A stretch of 64,000 bases of DNA from Synaphobranchus kaupii (lineage: Eukaryota; Chordata; Actinopteri; Anguilliformes; Synaphobranchidae), in assembly GCA_029718625.1 (NCBI GenBank), contig CM056391.1, positions 26,638,281 to 26,702,280 of the forward strand. The letters run 5' to 3'. Shown here one piece after another: positions 63,362 to 64,000 of this stretch (position 1 is the stretch's first letter; every line of letters begins with the position of its first letter). A program made the translations under genes and the position numbers. The notes beneath the pieces are model-generated. The model was not told where the DNA came from. It did not search any database and was given only the letters and a program-made list of their open reading frames with translations.

Positions 63362-63672
63362 ACCAAATTCTGTCGCTCACCGGATGTTTTTTGTTTATTG
63401 CGCAATTCTCTATAGACATGAGAGACTGTGAAAATCCCAGGAGGGCAGCTGAGATGCTGAAACCACCGTGTCACTCATACAATGGTCAAAGTCACTTACT
63501 ATATCACCCATCTTGCCCATTTTTAATGTTTGGTCAAACAACTACTAAACCTCTCCACCATGTCTGCATGCTCCATAGGCCTATATTGAGTTGTAGCCAC
63601 ATGATTCACTGTTTGGAGGAGCAGGCTATTTACGTGAACAAGCAGGTGTACCTAATGAAGTGACCAGTGAGT

Positions 63673-64000
63673 GTAATGTTGTTGTACAAACTGCTTTGGA
63701 TTTACTTGGACTGTATTTCCTTGCTTTAGGCCATGAAGCCCTAAATGTCATGCCATCAGAAAACTGACAGGTCAAGCTTAAACCACTGCTGGTTTCAACT
63801 TCTTAATTATTGATAACAGTAGCATTGTTATTTGCTTGTAACCATCTCTGAATGTCAACAACGCCTTAAAGCTATTTCTTCTGAGGGTTCTTTGTCTTTC
63901 CCCATGGTGATGGATGACACATGATTTTATGTGTTACTTCATTTTTATAGCCCAGTGAAACATGAAGCCATCAGAGACCAGAACATCCCTAAATTTGAGA
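63673..64000. other. Right edge of window, repeat-like DNA
   Basis: The final 150 bases resemble a dispersed repeat rather than unique DNA (CCATGGTGATGGATGAC, then CCCAGTGAAACATGAAGCC). No gene supported. Confidence 0.35.

Larger units (their letters stand above)
59370..63672 (-). mobile_element. Tc1/mariner-like element broken into three pieces by nested insertions
   Basis: Outer ends are inverted repeats: CAGTGGCCAAATTATTAGGG at about 59376 and, reverse complement of 63672, TACACTCACTGGTCACTTCA. Recognisable pieces are about 59370-59593 (transposase 3' part), 61955-62250 (middle) and 63362-63672 (5' part). All are on the minus strand and collinear with a Tc1 family common in fish and frogs. 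Between them lie a hAT/ZBED relic, a SINE and unclassified DNA. Internal Tc1 sequence is also missing at both breaks. Confidence 0.75.

Noticed and set aside
63950..64000. Possible exon after ATTTTTATAG reading PVKHEAIRDQNIPKFE
   Set aside because: It has an acceptor-like AG and 16 open codons, but the wording resembles a dispersed fish repeat (CCATGGTGATGGATGAC... CCCAGTGAAACATGAAGCC), and I recognise no protein. The window ends before a donor could be tested.

Overview
The window looks like nuclear DNA of a ray-finned (probably teleost) fish. It is AT-rich and intron-rich, and carries a teleost-style repeat load: Tc1-like and hAT elements, palindromic MITEs, a DANA/mermaid-like SINE and the dispersed repeat that starts TTTATATAGCGC. 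No single clue fixes the species. All exon models here come from reading splice sites and matching my memory of the human proteins; no search was run.

Layout. Positions 490-22167 (+) hold the last 27 coding exons of lrp4, the LDL-receptor-related agrin co-receptor. They run from the first YWTD propeller to a C-terminal PDZ ligand; the N-terminal LDLa/EGF part lies upstream of the window. A 3'UTR, a 2-3 kb plain intergenic stretch and a GC-rich promoter-like zone (about 26690-26847) follow. Positions 28743-57240 (+) hold a complete ckap5 gene (XMAP215/ch-TOG microtubule polymerase). It has 44 constitutive coding exons that join in frame to 2033 codons plus stop, close to the 2032 residues of the human protein. 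A 5' non-coding exon and a 24-nt candidate microexon are also proposed. lrp4 followed by ckap5 in the same orientation matches the human arrangement. The last 5.4 kb (58.6-64 kb) is a nest of dead transposons.

The two genes are not a pathway. lrp4 acts at the cell surface in neuromuscular-synapse and Wnt/bone signalling; ckap5 acts on cytoplasmic microtubules and the spindle. Their linkage is conserved synteny.

The most unusual structure is a minisatellite of about 21 copies at 54281-55335 that grew out of the 3' end of a ckap5 coding exon. Each 49-50 bp unit copies that exon's 5' splice site and also contains an acceptor-like CAG, so the intron is a ladder of potential micro-cassette exons; the 49-bp version would be a 27-nt in-frame cassette. 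Other points are the 24-nt microexon, a GC-AG intron, a repeated-CAG acceptor, a Tc1 element complete except for two lesions, a Tc1 copy broken into three pieces by nested insertions, a hAT relic shared by both genes, and a seven-copy 15-17 bp motif in one ckap5 intron.
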